NCBI GenBank assembly: GCA_023664455.1
Contig: JAMPFM010000003.1
Span: 41,610 to 105,609 of the forward strand
Reading direction: 5' to 3'
Length of the DNA stretch: 64,000 nucleotides
From: Blautia sp.
Lineage (GTDB): Bacteria; Bacillota; Clostridia; Lachnospirales; Lachnospiraceae
The position numbers and the translations under genes are program-made. Each line of letters begins with the position of its first letter. Within the stretch, counting starts at the first letter, position 1. Shown piece by piece: positions 1 to 9,548 of this stretch. A model generated the notes under the pieces. It worked only from the letters and a program-made list of their open reading frames with translations. It searched no databases and was not told where the DNA came from.

Positions 1-1
1 A

Positions 2-385
2 GAAGTCCAGAGAGAGCCTAAGAAGAAATTGAGCAATACGGCGAGAAAAAACCGGGAAAAAGCAGAACATATGAACGCGGGGTATGTTTTTTTCCTAAGC
101 ATTGCCCTGATTGCTACCGGCTGGATTCTGGTAAACTATATCTCTTTACAGTCCGATATTACAAATAGCATCAAGCATATATCCAGACTGGAAAGTGAAT
201 TGAACGATTTAAGACTGGCGAATGATGAGGAATACAACCGAATCACAAGCAGCGTAGATTTGGAAGAAATCAGAAGGATTGCCATTCAGGAACTTGGCAT
301 GCAATACGCGGAAGAAGGACAGATTGTATTTTTTGAGAGCGAGACAAGAGATTATGTGAAACAGATGTCTGAAATCCCGGAATAG
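2..385 (+). CDS. ftsL: Septum-associated division protein FtsL-like (5' partial)
   Basis: Small bitopic protein of the FtsL/DivIC type, which links the divisome to septal PBPs. A short basic N-terminus is followed by one membrane segment (about residues 18-38 counted from the TTG at 29) and a heptad-rich external helix. The frame stays open back to base 2 with a Lys/Arg/Glu-rich stretch typical of FtsL N-termini, so the real start probably lies upstream of the window; TTG 29 is the first possible start inside it and has no good ribosome site. It sits directly before the septal PBP genes, as in Firmicute dcw clusters. The sequence is poorly conserved, so the call rests on topology and position. 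Confidence 0.8.
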   Translation, partial: EVQREPKKKLSNTARKNREKAEHMNAGYVFFLSIALIATGWILVNYISLQSDITNSIKHISRLESELNDLRLANDEEYNRITSSVDLEEIRRIAIQELGMQYAEEGQIVFFESETRDYVKQMSEIPE

Positions 386-396
386 GCGGTGGATGT

Positions 397-2679
397 TTGA
401 GCAGAGCATATGGAAAACAGGAGCGTGTAAACAGGTTTACCATCAAAATGCAGAAAAAGCTATTAGTGCTTTTTTTGCTGATGATGGCTGCATTCGGAGT
501 TTTAAGCGCCCGATTGATTTTGATTAACAGGGACAAGGGAAAAGATTATAAAAAGCAGGTGTTGTCACAGCAGGAATATGATTCTGTGACAATACCTTTT
601 AAGCGTGGGGAAATTCTGGATGCAAACGGTACGGTACTGGCAATCAGCAACAAAGTCTACAATGTCATTCTGGATACCAAAGTGCTTATGGACGACGAAG
701 CCAATCTGGAACCTACCCTGAATGCACTGCACAGCGCTTTTGGCATTGATATTAGCGAGACGAGGAATTACATATCAACCCATCCTGAATCCGCCTATTG
801 TGTGCTGGCAAGGCGGCTGAGTTACGATAAAGTAGAGCAGTTTAAAGAGATGCAGAAAGACGAGGAGTACGGCTCTTATATCAAGGGCGTCTGGTTCGAG
901 GATGAATATCAGAGGGAGTATCCAAACGGAGATTTAGCGTGCGACGTCATTGGGTTTACCAGAAGTGACAATAGCGGAATGTACGGATTAGAAGAATATT
1001 ATAACGATATTCTATGCGGAACCAACGGGCGTGAGTACGGTTATCTGAACAACGATTCCAATCTGGAGCGGACGACCATCCAGGCGGTGGACGGTTATAA
1101 TTTGCAATTAACATTAGACGCTAATATCCAGCGTATCATCCAGAAATATCTGGAGGAATTTAACGAAGAGTATAAGGATTCTTATAGAACGGGAAACGGT
1201 GCGGAGAATGTAGGCTGTATCGTCATGGAAGTCGATACCGGCAATGTGCTGGGCATGGGTTCCTATCCGACTTATGATTTGAACGACACGCGTAATACGG
1301 ACAAGCTGATTGGGATGCCAGTGCTGGATGAAAAGTGGAAAAAAACAGGGGAATATCTGACGGAAGAAATGGTCCGGGCATTAGATGACGAAGCGACGTA
1401 CAGGCAGTTGGACGCCCTATGGAAAAACTTCTGTATCGTGGATACTTATGAGCCGGGTTCCGTGGCAAAGCCTTTTACCGTAGCGGCGGCTATCGAGAGC
1501 GGCGCAATTACGGGCAACGAAACCTATAACTGCGAGGGACGTCTGGAAGTGGGCGGACACCCGATTAAATGCCATCAGAAATTTGGCGACGGTCCCTTGA
1601 CGGTAGCGGAAGGGGTTGAGCGTTCCTGCAATGTGGTGTTGATGAATGTGGCATTTCAGCTTGGAAAAGACCGTTTCGTCGATTATCAGCATTTATTTGG
1701 TTTCGGTCTGAAAACGAATATCGACTTAGCGGGGGAATCCAGGACGGCATCGCTTGTATACAATAAAGATAATATCCGGCAGACGGAACTTGCGACCTGT
1801 TCCTTCGGGCAAGGGTTCAATGCTTCCATGATTCAGATGATTACGGGCTTCTGTTCTCTGATTAACGGCGGGTATTATTATGAGCCGCATGTAGTCAGCA
1901 AGATTACTACATCGGATGGAGCGACGGTAGAAAATATAGAGCCAAGACTGTTAAAACAGACGATTTCCCAGTCTACCAGCGATAAAATATTGGAATATTG
2001 TAATCTAGTCGTATCGGGGGAAAACGGAACCGGTAAGACAGCAAGACCAGCGGGCTATATGATAGGTGGCAAGACGGGAACGGCGGAAACGCTGCCTCGT
2101 GGAAATAATGAATATGTCGTGTCATTTCTAGGCTATGCGCCGGCGGATGACCCGCAGATTGCGATTTATGTCGTTGTGGACAGACCCAACGTCCCCTATC
2201 AGGATGATGCGAAATATGCGACCCGCATCGTGCGCAAGATTTTGACGGAAATGCTCCCTTATCTGAATATCTTCATGACAGAAGAGCTGACCGATAAGGA
2301 GCGGGAAGAATTAGAAGAAATGAAATTACAGATTACGACGCCGCAGGAGGAAGAGGGCGAAACTGCAGAAGGCACAGAAGGCACCGGCGAGACCGGGGAA
2401 GGCGAGGGAACAGAAGGTACGGGGGAAAACGGAGAAGGCACAGGCGAAGGCAGCGAGACCCCTGCAGAACCCGTGGATACCCAGGTATGGAAAACATTCC
2501 CCAAAGACCCGGAAAGCGGCTATCTCAAAGACCCGGATACAGGAGATTTAATCGATCCGGATACAGGAGCCGTGGTAAATGGCGGCAGTCTGATTACCGG
2601 GGAAGGGGAAAGCGGTAGCAGCGGTATCGGCGAACCGCCCGCAGGAGGCGACACGGAAGAAGAAAACTTCGGACCATAA
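397..2679 (+). CDS. ftsI: Class B penicillin-binding protein (FtsI/PBP2B type)
   Basis: Septal peptidoglycan DD-transpeptidase. TTG start with GGCGGTGG just upstream, 11 bases after ftsL. It has a membrane anchor (residues 21-43), a PBP-dimer domain and a transpeptidase domain with an intact triad: SVAK at 355, SCN at 410 and KTG at 559. At 760 residues it is longer than usual because about 130 residues rich in Glu, Gly and Thr follow the catalytic domain, ending in short repeats of the type DPDTG. No PASTA domain is visible. The tail is probably extracytoplasmic and disordered. The next gene is a second class B PBP. Confidence 0.93.
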   Translation: MSRAYGKQERVNRFTIKMQKKLLVLFLLMMAAFGVLSARLILINRDKGKDYKKQVLSQQEYDSVTIPFKRGEILDANGTVLAISNKVYNVILDTKVLMDDEANLEPTLNALHSAFGIDISETRNYISTHPESAYCVLARRLSYDKVEQFKEMQKDEEYGSYIKGVWFEDEYQREYPNGDLACDVIGFTRSDNSGMYGLEEYYNDILCGTNGREYGYLNNDSNLERTTIQAVDGYNLQLTLDANIQRIIQKYLEEFNEEYKDSYRTGNGAENVGCIVMEVDTGNVLGMGSYPTYDLNDTRNTDKLIGMPVLDEKWKKTGEYLTEEMVRALDDEATYRQLDALWKNFCIVDTYEPGSVAKPFTVAAAIESGAITGNETYNCEGRLEVGGHPIKCHQKFGDGPLTVAEGVERSCNVVLMNVAFQLGKDRFVDYQHLFGFGLKTNIDLAGESRTASLVYNKDNIRQTELATCSFGQGFNASMIQMITGFCSLINGGYYYEPHVVSKITTSDGATVENIEPRLLKQTISQSTSDKILEYCNLVVSGENGTGKTARPAGYMIGGKTGTAETLPRGNNEYVVSFLGYAPADDPQIAIYVVVDRPNVPYQDDAKYATRIVRKILTEMLPYLNIFMTEELTDKEREELEEMKLQITTPQEEEGETAEGTEGTGETGEGEGTEGTGENGEGTGEGSETPAEPVDTQVWKTFPKDPESGYLKDPDTGDLIDPDTGAVVNGGSLITGEGESGSSGIGEPPAGGDTEEENFGP

Positions 2680-2699
2680 GATGCACTTCATACGAATAA

Positions 2700-2744
2700 C
2701 CTCATAAAAACGGTAATAAATTATATTAATACCTTTTTATGAGG
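2700..2744 (+). promoter_or_regulatory. Hairpin occluding the ribosome site of the second PBP gene
   Basis: An 11-bp perfect inverted repeat (2700-2710 with 2734-2744) is extended by GGTA/TACC (2712-2715 with 2730-2733) around a 14-base loop. The 3' arm ends in GAGG, the only ribosome site for the start at 2750, and is followed by TTTTCTTTG. It could act as a weak terminator, a translational lock, or both. Confidence 0.6.
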
Positions 2745-2749
2745 TTTTC

Positions 2750-4537
2750 TTGAAAATGAAAGAAACAGAGTATTCTCATAAAACTTTTCACAGAAACAAG
2801 ACCGTGACGATATTCTTTGCCTGTTTTGTGATGTTTCTTGGACTGATTGCCAGATTGGTTTATCTGATGGTTTTCCAGTCGGAATATTACACCCAGAAGG
2901 CGAAGGAGCTGCATGAGCGGGAGCGCAGCATCAAGGCGGCGAGAGGCAGGATTATCGACGCCAATGGGGAAATTCTTGCCGATAACAAGACCGTGTGTAC
3001 GATATCCGTGATTCATAATCAGATAGAAGACGCGGAAGAAGTGATATCGGTATTGTCTAAGGAACTAGAGCTGTCAGAAGAATATGTACGAAAAAGAGTT
3101 GAGAAATATACGTCTATCGAAAAAATAAAGAGCAATGTGGATAAGTCCATCGGTGATAACATCCGCAGCTATGAGCTGGCGGGCGTTAAAGTAGATGAAG
3201 ATTACAAGCGGTATTATCCCTACGGCTCCCTTGCTTCTAAAGTGCTTGGGTTTACAGGCGGCGATAATCAGGGCATTATCGGGCTGGAAGTCATCTACGA
3301 AGAATACTTACAGGGAAAAGCGGGCACAATTTTAACGGTGACAGACGCTAAAGGCGTGGAAGTGCCGGAAGCGGGTGAGGAAAGAATAGAGCCTGTAAAC
3401 GGCAACGATTTATATATCACGCTGGATATGAATATCCAGAGTTATGCGACCCAGCTTGCCTTACAGACGTTGGAAACGAAAGAAGCGGACAGCGTATCGA
3501 TTATCGTCATGAATCCCCAGAACGGTGAGATTATGGCGATGGTCAATGTACCGGAGTTTGATTTAAATAATCCCTATTCCCTGCCAGAAGAGATAGAATC
3601 GGAAGGGCTTTCCGAGGAAAAGAAACAGGAGCTTTTAAACGCGATGTGGCGAAATGGCTGCATTAACGACACTTATGAGCCGGGTTCTACTTTTAAGACG
3701 GTGACGGCGGCGGCAGCATTGGAAGAGGGCGTTGTAACGCTGAAAGATACCTTTAGCTGTCCGGGATATGTCATGGTGGGCGATAGGAGAATCCGGTGCC
3801 ATAAAGTCGGCGGACACGGCTCGGAAGATTTTGTACAGGCGACCATGAATTCCTGCAATCCGGCGTTTGTGACCATCGGGCTGCGGCTGGGCGTCGATAA
3901 TTATTACAAATATTTCTCTAAATTCGGATTGTTAGACAGGACGGGAATTGACTTGCCGGGCGAGGCGGGTACAATCATGCATAAGAAAGAAAATATCGGG
4001 CAGGTGGAACTGGCGACCATTTCTTTCGGGCAGTCCTTCCAGATTACGCCGATTCAGCTTGCTGTGACCGTTTCTTCCTTTGTGAACGGCGGGAGGCGGG
4101 TGACGCCCCATTTTGGCGTGCGCATGTCGAATGCAGATCATAGCGTGAATAAATCTTTTGCTTATCAGGTGAAGGACGGTATCGTATCGCAGGAAACGTC
4201 GGAAACCATGCGCTATATCTTAGAGCAGGTAGTGGAAAATGGCGGCGGTAAAAACGCATACATAGAAGGTTACAGAATAGGCGGTAAGACTGCCACAAGC
4301 CAGACGCTGCCGCGGGGAAGCGGGAAATACATTGCCTCTTTTCTGGGATTTTCACCGGCGGACAATCCGCAGGTACTGGCGGTCTGCATCATCAACAATC
4401 CGCAGGGCGTTTACTATGGCGGACAGATTGCTGCGCCGGTTGTGAAGCAGCTTTTTGAAAATATTCTTCCTTATTTGGAAAAGATGGATTATAATGGTGA
4501 GGAGACAACTTCCGGGGCTGTGGAAGATACAGACTAA
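2750..4537 (+). CDS. spoVD: Class B penicillin-binding protein, SpoVD/FtsI type
   Basis: Second class B transpeptidase in tandem; the position and the sporulation genes nearby fit a SpoVD-like, spore-cortex or septal role. One N-terminal membrane segment (about residues 19-40), a dimer domain, then a transpeptidase domain with STFK at 313 and SCN at 368. The third motif reads KTA (513-515), not KTG. TTG 2750 is chosen because GAGG lies 5 bases upstream; ATG 2756 in the same frame is an alternative. There is no PASTA domain and the tail is short. SpoVD rather than a second division PBP is an inference from gene order. Confidence 0.85.
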   Translation: MKMKETEYSHKTFHRNKTVTIFFACFVMFLGLIARLVYLMVFQSEYYTQKAKELHERERSIKAARGRIIDANGEILADNKTVCTISVIHNQIEDAEEVISVLSKELELSEEYVRKRVEKYTSIEKIKSNVDKSIGDNIRSYELAGVKVDEDYKRYYPYGSLASKVLGFTGGDNQGIIGLEVIYEEYLQGKAGTILTVTDAKGVEVPEAGEERIEPVNGNDLYITLDMNIQSYATQLALQTLETKEADSVSIIVMNPQNGEIMAMVNVPEFDLNNPYSLPEEIESEGLSEEKKQELLNAMWRNGCINDTYEPGSTFKTVTAAAALEEGVVTLKDTFSCPGYVMVGDRRIRCHKVGGHGSEDFVQATMNSCNPAFVTIGLRLGVDNYYKYFSKFGLLDRTGIDLPGEAGTIMHKKENIGQVELATISFGQSFQITPIQLAVTVSSFVNGGRRVTPHFGVRMSNADHSVNKSFAYQVKDGIVSQETSETMRYILEQVVENGGGKNAYIEGYRIGGKTATSQTLPRGSGKYIASFLGFSPADNPQVLAVCIINNPQGVYYGGQIAAPVVKQLFENILPYLEKMDYNGEETTSGAVEDTD

Positions 4538-4616
4538 AGATGTAGGAAGACTTGTAAAAAGCCAGGAGGCTTACGGGGAAAGTCGGAAAGGCTTGTAAGG
4601 AAAGGCAGGTAAGAAA

Positions 4617-5573
4617 GTGGATACTACAATTTTTATGTCGGTCATCATATCGTTTATCATCAGCGTGGTTTTGGGACCTGTTGTCATTCCTTTCCTGCGG
4701 CGGCTGAAAGTCGGTCAGACGGTCAGGGATGAAGGACCGGAAAGCCATTTGAAAAAAAACGGAACCCCTACGATGGGCGGTATCCTTATTTTAATCAGTA
4801 TCGTGATTACTTCGATTCTTTATGTAAACGATTATCCCAGAATCATTCCGATTCTTTTTGTGACGCTGGGGTTTGGTCTGATTGGATTTATGGATGATTA
4901 TATCAAGGTCGTGTTGAAACGTTCTATGGGGCTGCGCGCCTGGCAGAAGATGGCGCTGCAGATTCTTGTGACGGGTGTATTTGCCTATTATATTACGCAT
5001 TATACGGATGTTTCCTTACGGATGAGGATTCCTTTTTTGCCGGATACTTATCTGGATTTCGGTATTTTTAACATTCCCATCCTGTTTTTTATCGTCATTG
5101 GGACGGTGAACGGCGCAAACTTTACGGACGGTCTGGATGGACTGGCAAGTTCCGTGACAGTTCTGATTGCCACATTTTTTACCGTCGTGGCAATCGGGTT
5201 ACAAAGCGGCATCGAACCGGTTACCTGTGCAGTTGTCGGTGCACTGCTTGGATTTTTGCTGTTTAACGTATACCCGGCGAGCGTATTTATGGGGGATACC
5301 GGTTCCCTGGCGCTGGGCGGTTTTGTGGCGGCGACAGCGTACATGATGCAAATGCCTATTTTTCTAGCGATTGTAGGGTTTATTTATGTGATAGAGGTAT
5401 TGTCCGTCGTCATACAGGTATCTTATTTTAAAATAAGCGGTGGGAAACGTATTTTTCGGATGGCGCCCATCCATCATCATTTTGAATTGGGCGGATGGTC
5501 TGAAACGAGAGTGGTAGCGGTCTTTTCTATCGTGACGGCGCTGCTTTGTCTCGTGGCATTGATGGGCATATAA
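4617..5573 (+). CDS. mraY: Phospho-N-acetylmuramoyl-pentapeptide transferase
   Basis: Transfers phospho-MurNAc-pentapeptide from UDP to undecaprenyl phosphate to make lipid I, in the membrane. A polytopic protein of 318 residues, the normal size. Signature motifs are visible: FTDGLDGLA (from 169), MGDTGS (from 225) and the HHH metal/diphosphate motif (286-288). GTG start with AAGGCAGGT upstream. The 79-base gap after the PBP gene shows no terminator, so it is probably cotranscribed with it and with murD. Confidence 0.97.
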   Translation: MDTTIFMSVIISFIISVVLGPVVIPFLRRLKVGQTVRDEGPESHLKKNGTPTMGGILILISIVITSILYVNDYPRIIPILFVTLGFGLIGFMDDYIKVVLKRSMGLRAWQKMALQILVTGVFAYYITHYTDVSLRMRIPFLPDTYLDFGIFNIPILFFIVIGTVNGANFTDGLDGLASSVTVLIATFFTVVAIGLQSGIEPVTCAVVGALLGFLLFNVYPASVFMGDTGSLALGGFVAATAYMMQMPIFLAIVGFIYVIEVLSVVIQVSYFKISGGKRIFRMAPIHHHFELGGWSETRVVAVFSIVTALLCLVALMGI

Positions 5574-5601
5574 TATGGTGTGAGCGGTTTGTAGGAAAGG
5601 T

Positions 5602-6975
5602 TTGGATTGGGAAATGAATTGGACGGATAAAAAAGTTTTGGTCGTCGGTTCCGGCATCAGCGGGATTGGGGCAACAGAGGCTCTAAGCCGGGTAGGGGCG
5701 CAGCCATTTCTATACGATGAGAATGAAAAGCTTGTCAAAGAAGAGGTAGAGAAGAAACTATCCGCCGAATGCAGGGCGCAGGTGGCGACAGGCGTTTTGC
5801 CGGAGCATTTTAAAGACGTAACACTTGTTATTTTAAGTCCGGGTGTGCCGGTGGATACGGAGTTTGTAGAAGCTTTTCGCAGACGAAATATCCCGATATG
5901 GGGCGAGATAGAGTTGGCTTATGAAATCGGGAAAGGGCAGGTTGTGGCGATTACCGGAACCAATGGGAAAACGACGACCACGTCCCTTGTAGGCGAGATG
6001 ATGAAGGCATATTATGAGAGTGTCTATGTGGTCGGCAATATTGGAAATCCCTATACGCTGACGGCATTAGAATCCCTGGATAAGACAGTGACGGTGGCGG
6101 AAATCAGCAGTTTCCAATTAGAGACGATAGAGAAATTCCATCCCCATGTATCTGTCATTTTGAATATTACGCCGGATCATCTAAACAGGCATCATACGAT
6201 GGAAAATTACATCGCGGCGAAGGAAAACATTGCGGCAAACCAGACGAAAGAGGATGTCTGCGTCTTAAATTATGATAATCCATACACGAGGGCGTTTGGC
6301 GATAGGTGTCCGGCGCAGGTTGTTTATTTTTCATCCGCGGGTAAGCTTTTCGATGGTCTATATCTGGACGGAGAAGAGATTTATCAGGCAAATCAGGGAA
6401 ATGTCAGATGGCTTATGAATGTCCATGAGATGCAGTTGGTAGGCGTCTGCAATGCAGAAAACGTCATGGCGGCGATTGCAATCGCCCAGGCGATGGGTGT
6501 GCCAATGGACATTATTTTGGAAACGATTAGAAACTTCAAGGCGGTGGAGCACCGGATAGAGTTTGTGGCGACGAAGGGCGGCGTGGATTATTATAACGAT
6601 TCTAAAGGAACCAACCCGGACGCAGCAATACAGGGAATTAAGGCGATGAGCAAACCGACTGTCTTAATTGGCGGCGGTTATGATAAACAGAGCGAATATG
6701 ATGAATGGATAGAAGCGTTTGAAGGCAAGGTGAAATGTTTTGTCTTAATTGGTGCAACAAAAGAGAAAATAGCGGCCTGCGCCAGAAAGCATGGCGTGGA
6801 AAACATCGTTCTGGCGGACAGTTTTGAAGAAGCTTTTGCTATCTGTGTACAAAATGCCAGCCCCGGCGATGCAGTGCTGCTTTCCCCTGCCTGTGCAAGC
6901 TGGGGAATGTTTCCAAATTATGAAGTAAGAGGAAAAATGTTTAAAGAACTTGTCAATCAGTTAAAGGAGTCGTAA
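5602..6975 (+). CDS. murD: UDP-N-acetylmuramoyl-L-alanine-D-glutamate ligase
   Basis: Cytoplasmic Mur ligase adding D-glutamate to UDP-MurNAc-L-Ala. It shows an N-terminal Rossmann-like UDP-binding region, the ATP P-loop GTNGKTTTT (119-127), the NITPDHLNRH region of the central domain, and a C-terminal domain with YYNDSKGTNPD. 457 residues is typical. TTG 5602 with AGGA 5 bases upstream is used; ATG 5614 (four codons in) is a possible alternative. It ends 2 bases before ftsW. Confidence 0.96.
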   Translation: MDWEMNWTDKKVLVVGSGISGIGATEALSRVGAQPFLYDENEKLVKEEVEKKLSAECRAQVATGVLPEHFKDVTLVILSPGVPVDTEFVEAFRRRNIPIWGEIELAYEIGKGQVVAITGTNGKTTTTSLVGEMMKAYYESVYVVGNIGNPYTLTALESLDKTVTVAEISSFQLETIEKFHPHVSVILNITPDHLNRHHTMENYIAAKENIAANQTKEDVCVLNYDNPYTRAFGDRCPAQVVYFSSAGKLFDGLYLDGEEIYQANQGNVRWLMNVHEMQLVGVCNAENVMAAIAIAQAMGVPMDIILETIRNFKAVEHRIEFVATKGGVDYYNDSKGTNPDAAIQGIKAMSKPTVLIGGGYDKQSEYDEWIEAFEGKVKCFVLIGATKEKIAACARKHGVENIVLADSFEEAFAICVQNASPGDAVLLSPACASWGMFPNYEVRGKMFKELVNQLKES

Positions 6976-6977
6976 AC

Positions 6978-8162
6978 GTGGCAGAAAGAGTTGCAAGAGC
7001 AAGGGCGGCGTCCCGGAGTAGAAAATCAAATACCAGCAATTACATGGATTACAGTCTGTTGTTTATCGTCATTTTCCTGTTAGGATTCGGGCTGATTATG
7101 GTCTATTCCACAAGCTCGTATAATGCCAATATGCAGTTTGACGGAGATTCGGCATGGTATTTCAGAAAACAGCTCTGGGCGACGATTCTGGGCATTGCGG
7201 TAATGTTTTTCGTAGCCAATATCCCCTATCATTTCTGGGAGCCTTTTGCAGTGCCCGCCTACATAGTATCCGTGGTATTGATCCTGTTGATTATTCCTTT
7301 CGGGCATGAGTCCCACGGCGCTACGAGGTGGCTGCGTATCGCCGGGGTTTCCTTACAGCCGGCGGAAGTGGCGAAATTGGGCATGATATTGTTTTTAGCG
7401 AGTATGATTTGCTCTATGGGCAAGGGCATAAGGAGCCGGAAAGGGTTTTATACAGTACTTGTGGTTCCGGTGCCGATTGCGCTGATGTTGTGGAAGATTA
7501 CGGATAATGTAAGCTCTGCCATTATCGTTATGGGTATTGCGGTACTGATGCTGTTCGTGTCCTGTCCCGATTACAAGCGGTTTCTTCTGCTGGGGCTGCT
7601 TGCCATTGCAGCAGCGGCGCTATTGGTCTTTATCATCGTGAAATCGTCGGAGTCGGGCGGTGAAGTCGGCGGTTTTAGGGGTGAGCGTATTCTGGCGTGG
7701 CTAGACCCTGAGGCGTATGCCAGCGGAAAAGGTTTCCAGACACTGCAGGGGCTTTATGCAATCGGGTCAGGCGGCATTCTTGGCAAAGGGCTGGGCGCCA
7801 GCAAACAGAAGCTGGGCTTTATTCCGGAGGCGCAGAATGATATGATTTTCTCGATTATCTGCGAAGAGCTTGGATTGTTTGGCGCGATTGCCGTTATTTT
7901 GATGTTTATCATCCTAATCTGGCGGTTTATGGTCATCGCCAATAATGCCCCGGACTTATTCGGTGCGCTGCTTGTGGTGGGTGTGCTTGGGCATATCGCG
8001 ATTCAGGTCATTTTGAATATTGCCGTTGTAACGAATACGATACCCAATACGGGAATATCCCTGCCCTTTATCAGTTATGGGGGGACGTCCGTCTTATTCC
8101 TGCTCATAGAAATCGGACTTGTCCTGAGTGTGGCGAAAGGGATTCGCTTAAAAGATTTATAA
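6978..8162 (+). CDS. ftsW: SEDS peptidoglycan glycosyltransferase FtsW/SpoVE
   Basis: Polytopic SEDS-family glycosyltransferase that polymerises lipid II and works with a class B PBP, here encoded just upstream. GTG start with AAAGGAG overlapping the end of murD. About ten membrane segments; the family motif region GRGLGASKQKLGFIPEAQND-type is present near residues 270-290 (read here as GKGLGASKQKLGF), as is NTGISLPFISYGG near the C-terminus. Two SEDS roles are possible (FtsW for division, SpoVE for sporulation); the dcw position supports FtsW but does not exclude dual use. Confidence 0.94.
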   Translation: MAERVARARAASRSRKSNTSNYMDYSLLFIVIFLLGFGLIMVYSTSSYNANMQFDGDSAWYFRKQLWATILGIAVMFFVANIPYHFWEPFAVPAYIVSVVLILLIIPFGHESHGATRWLRIAGVSLQPAEVAKLGMILFLASMICSMGKGIRSRKGFYTVLVVPVPIALMLWKITDNVSSAIIVMGIAVLMLFVSCPDYKRFLLLGLLAIAAAALLVFIIVKSSESGGEVGGFRGERILAWLDPEAYASGKGFQTLQGLYAIGSGGILGKGLGASKQKLGFIPEAQNDMIFSIICEELGLFGAIAVILMFIILIWRFMVIANNAPDLFGALLVVGVLGHIAIQVILNIAVVTNTIPNTGISLPFISYGGTSVLFLLIEIGLVLSVAKGIRLKDL

Positions 8163-8235
8163 GTACAAGATAATTTTTCGCGTTTTTACCATATAGATAA
8201 AGTAGGTCATTGATTATCTGCTTTGGGGTTTTGCT

Positions 8236-9495
8236 ATGGATGCAATTCAAATATATGGTGGAAACTGTCTGCAGGGGCAGACGAGAATACAGGGCTCCAA
8301 AAATGCAGTGCTGCCGATTCTGGCAGCCACTCTTTTAATAGACGGTACTTGCGAGATAGAAAATTGTCCCAGAATCAGCGATGTGCATCATATGCTGCGC
8401 CTGATGGAAAGCCTGTGTTGTAAGATAGAACGGGATGGACATACCCTGAAAGTCCATGCGAAAGAGCTGACAGGCTGCGACATGCCTTCCGATTCCGTGG
8501 GCGTCATGCGTTCGTCCATTATGCTTCTGGGGGCGCTGCTGGCGCGGATCGGAAGCGTTGGTATGCAGTATCCGGGGGGCTGCGTAATCGGGAAAAGACC
8601 GATAGACCTGCATCTTAGAGGGTTGCGGAAGATGGGCGTGACGATTGAAGAGCGGGAGGACGGTTTTTTTGCGGAAACGAAAGGACTGACCGGCGCGATT
8701 CATAAACTCCCTTTCGTCAGCGTGGGGGCGACAGAAAACCTTGTGCTGGCGGCGGTGCTCGCCCAAGGGACGACTGTGATTGAGAATGCTGCAAGGGAAC
8801 CGGAAATTACTGCATTGTGTGACTTTTTAAGCCAGGCGGGCGCGGATATTGAGGGAGCCGGTACAGGCACATTGATTATCCGGGGCGTTGAGAAACTGCA
8901 TGAAGTTTCTTACAGGGTTCCGGCGGATCGCATTGTGGCGGGCACTTATCTGGCAGCATGTCTCTGCGACGGCGGGGAAGTTTTCTTACAGGAAGCTCCT
9001 TGCGGGCAGTTGGGCGCTGTCATGGAAGCGGCTGCGGCAATGGGCGCCCAGATATCCGAGAGTGAAGAGGGAATGCTTGTCGTCTGTAAAGGCGCAAGGC
9101 GGATGCCGCCGATGATTAGGACCCAAAGCTATCCGGGCTTCCCGACGGATTTACAGTCGGCATTTCTTGTGGCGATGGCATTAGCGGATGGAGAGAGGGG
9201 CACTCTGGAAGAGACCATTTTTGAGAACCGCTTCCATATTGTGGGACAGTTACAGAAAATGGGCGCTAAAATCAGTTACAAGGGGCATACCGTATCCGTG
9301 GAAGGCGTAAAGTCGCTTCAAGGAAATATCCTACAGGCGGATGAACTGCGGGGCGGTGCAGCATTAGTGCTTGCAGGAAGCGCGGCGAACGGCGGAAGTA
9401 TCGTGCAGAACAGGCATTTCATAGAAAGAGGCTATGAAGATATCTGCCAGGATTTAAGGGCGTTTGGCGTAAAATGTGAGGCGCTGGATTATTAA
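8236..9495 (+). CDS. murA: UDP-N-acetylglucosamine 1-carboxyvinyltransferase
   Basis: First committed step of peptidoglycan synthesis: adds enolpyruvate from PEP to UDP-GlcNAc. It has the inside-out alpha/beta barrel family pattern, starting with QGSKNAVLPI and carrying the PEP-binding/catalytic cysteine at 116 in the motif GGCVIG (115 in E. coli), so fosfomycin sensitivity would be expected at this residue. 419 residues, normal size. The ribosome site is weak (GGGG). A 73-base gap after ftsW holds no clear terminator. Firmicutes often have two MurA paralogues, so this may not be the only copy. Confidence 0.95.
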   Translation: MDAIQIYGGNCLQGQTRIQGSKNAVLPILAATLLIDGTCEIENCPRISDVHHMLRLMESLCCKIERDGHTLKVHAKELTGCDMPSDSVGVMRSSIMLLGALLARIGSVGMQYPGGCVIGKRPIDLHLRGLRKMGVTIEEREDGFFAETKGLTGAIHKLPFVSVGATENLVLAAVLAQGTTVIENAAREPEITALCDFLSQAGADIEGAGTGTLIIRGVEKLHEVSYRVPADRIVAGTYLAACLCDGGEVFLQEAPCGQLGAVMEAAAAMGAQISESEEGMLVVCKGARRMPPMIRTQSYPGFPTDLQSAFLVAMALADGERGTLEETIFENRFHIVGQLQKMGAKISYKGHTVSVEGVKSLQGNILQADELRGGAALVLAGSAANGGSIVQNRHFIERGYEDICQDLRAFGVKCEALDY

Positions 9496-9548
9496 GGAAG
9501 CAAATGATGGCAGAAAAATAGCGAAGATGGAACGAATGGAAGATAAAT

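Noticed and set aside
2259-2504. Minus-strand Ser/Pro-rich frame over the PBP tail
   Set aside because: It is the antisense of the Glu/Gly-rich codons and has no start context.
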